This document shows, piece after piece, positions 4,598 through 5,806 of a DNA stretch of 5,806 bases. A program made the translations under genes and the position numbers. The notes below the pieces were generated by a model that was not told where the DNA came from, ran no database searches, and saw only the letters and a list, made by a program, of their open reading frames with translations. This DNA comes from Brachyspira catarrhinii (lineage in GTDB: Bacteria; Spirochaetota; Brachyspiria; Brachyspirales; Brachyspiraceae): positions 1 through 5,806 of the forward strand of contig NZ_SJDU01000136.1 in the NCBI RefSeq assembly GCF_005518285.1, given 5' to 3'. Positions within the stretch are counted from its first letter, which is position 1. Every line of letters begins with the position of its first letter.

Positions 4598-5308
4598 ATG
4601 GAATATTTGGAGCTTCTTAAGAATATATTTTTTACTCACGGCAGATATATGTATATGATTAGGGGGCTTCTATTTTCTGTTGGAACTACCGCATTCGCCG
4701 CGTTGGTTGGAATCGTATTAGGAATATTTATAGCCCTTATGGAACTTTCGCATTTCTATCCTTTGAAAAATGTAAAAGGACATGAATATTTTAATCCTAT
4801 TTCAAAATTGGCTTTCGGTTTCGTTAATCTTATAAGAGGAACTCCCGCAGTCGTTCAATTAATGATATGGGCGAATGTCGTTTTTGTAGGAGCATTAAGA
4901 AACACTCCGATACTTCTAATTTCGGGAATAGCTTTCGGCATCAATTCGGCGGCTTATGTAGCGGAGATAATAAGAGCGGGAATAGAAGGACTCGACAAAG
5001 GACAGATGGAAGCGGCGCGAGCTTTGGGAATGAATTACGGTTTGTCAATGAAAGAGATTATAATTCCTCAAGCGATAAAAAAAATTCTTCCAGCTTTGGT
5101 GAGCGAATTTATAACTTTGCTTAAAGAAACTTCCATTGTCGGATTTATCGGCGGAATAGACTTGCTTCGTTCGGCAAATATTATAACGAGTCAAACTTAT
5201 AGAGGAGTTGAACCGTTAATTGCCGTTGGAATAATATATTTAATATTGACTTCAATCTTCGCCACATTTATGAGAAGCATAGAGAAGAAATTAAAGGAAG
5301 GCGATTAA
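4598..5308 (+). CDS. Polar amino-acid ABC transporter permease
   Basis: This 236-residue inner-membrane protein is of the HisM/HisQ/GlnP type and forms the channel that accepts substrate from the lipoprotein encoded just upstream. About five hydrophobic segments are visible (roughly 22-48, 72-98, 103-125, 160-190 and 205-225). The RGTP motif (80-83) and AAYVAEIIRAGIEGLDKGQ (118-136) are typical of the family. The EAA loop that docks on the ATPase is EAARALGMNYGLSMKEIIIP (138-157). The length is normal. Only one permease gene is seen, so it probably works as a homodimer. The start at 4598 has only a weak site (CGGAA, seven bases upstream), and translation may partly depend on the upstream gene. 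The stop TAA is directly followed by the ATG of the ATPase gene. Confidence 0.93.
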   Translation: MEYLELLKNIFFTHGRYMYMIRGLLFSVGTTAFAALVGIVLGIFIALMELSHFYPLKNVKGHEYFNPISKLAFGFVNLIRGTPAVVQLMIWANVVFVGALRNTPILLISGIAFGINSAAYVAEIIRAGIEGLDKGQMEAARALGMNYGLSMKEIIIPQAIKKILPALVSEFITLLKETSIVGFIGGIDLLRSANIITSQTYRGVEPLIAVGIIYLILTSIFATFMRSIEKKLKEGD

Positions 5309-5806
5309 ATGATTAAGATAGAAAATTTATATAAAAGATTCGGCAAACTCGAAGTATTGAAAGGAATAGATATTAATGTCGAAAAAGGCGAAATTATAGC
5401 GATAATAGGACCTTCGGGAAGCGGAAAATCCACTTTTTTAAGATGCATAAACAGACTCGAAGAGCCTACGGACGGAAAAATATTTATTGATGGAGAAAAT
5501 ATTTTAAGCAAGGAAACGAATATAAATAAAATAAGAGAAAAAGTGGGAATGGTTTTTCAACATTTCAATTTGTTTCCTCATAAAAATGTTATAAAAAATA
5601 TCACATTAGCTCCGATAAAAATTAAAAATTACTCCCTCGAATTAGCCGAAAAAAAGGCGGATAATCTTTTAAATAAAGTGGGGCTTTTGGATAAAAAATA
5701 TTCTTATCCGAATCAACTTTCGGGCGGGCAGAAACAGAGAATAGCGATTGCTCGAGCTTTGGCAATGGAGCCAGAAGTTATGCTTTTTGTGACGAGCCGA
5801 CTTCCG
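5309..5806 (+). CDS. Polar amino-acid ABC transporter ATPase, partial, with a frameshift at Walker B
   Basis: This is the N-terminal part of a GlnQ/HisP-type ATPase that powers the transporter. The start ATG follows the permease stop with no gap; GGAAGG, seven bases upstream, is its ribosome binding site. In frame I read MIKIENLYKRFGKLEVLKGI, Walker A GPSGSGKST (34-42), the Q-loop in MVFQHFNLFP (Q84), and signature LSGGQKQRIAIARALAME (137-154). The following VMLF (157-160) should run into DEPTSALD, but the frame gives VTSRLP. The bases after F160 are GT, then GAC GAG CCG ACT TCC, which read DEPTS two bases out of frame. An extra GT (or TG) near 5789-5790 therefore breaks the gene 18 bases before the window ends. 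A sequencing or assembly error at a sequence end is the likeliest cause. The gene continues beyond the window, so about 80-90 residues of a typical 240-250 are missing. Confidence 0.88.
   Translation, partial: MIKIENLYKRFGKLEVLKGIDINVEKGEIIAIIGPSGSGKSTFLRCINRLEEPTDGKIFIDGENILSKETNINKIREKVGMVFQHFNLFPHKNVIKNITLAPIKIKNYSLELAEKKADNLLNKVGLLDKKYSYPNQLSGGQKQRIAIARALAMEPEVMLFVTSRLP

Overview
The window is very AT-rich DNA (intergenic stretches are almost pure A/T) with tightly packed bacterial genes and clear AAGGAG-type ribosome binding sites. The low GC, the short permissive lipobox (VMSC) of the solute-binding lipoprotein and the overall gene style suggest a Brachyspira-like spirochaete. Another low-GC, gut-type anaerobe such as a Clostridium or Fusobacterium relative is not excluded by anything I can see. 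No phage, insertion sequence, CRISPR, tRNA or rRNA is visible.

Left two thirds (about 53-3460, minus strand): one probable three-gene operon, read right to left. The first gene encodes a 396-residue ferritin-like/R2-like diiron protein with a complete set of apparent iron ligands behind an unassigned N-terminal region. The second encodes a 371-residue acyl-CoA dehydrogenase-fold flavoprotein in which the usual catalytic glutamate position is alanine. The third encodes a 282-residue PhnD-like substrate-binding-protein fold without signal peptide, so probably cytosolic. A strong GC-rich hairpin with a T-tract ends the operon. The gene set looks like an oxidative enzyme module of unknown substrate rather than a beta-oxidation or transport operon. 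This is the most interesting part of the window.

Middle (3361-3780): a 420-bp divergent intergenic region with no convincing gene. It holds several symmetrical elements: an AT-rich 9-bp inverted repeat, a 7-bp inverted repeat overlapping TATAAT boxes on both strands, and a 64-bp stem-loop element containing a 12-bp tandem repeat. Candidate promoters for both operons lie here.

Right third (3781-5806, plus strand): a polar amino-acid ABC uptake operon in the order lipoprotein binding protein, permease, ATPase. The ATPase runs off the right edge. Eighteen bases before the edge, a 2-base insertion (GT or TG) breaks the frame exactly in the Walker B motif; dropping two bases restores DEPTS. This is probably a sequence-end error, but it could be a real lesion.

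Nothing in the sequence proves a functional link between the two operons beyond their shared divergent control region.
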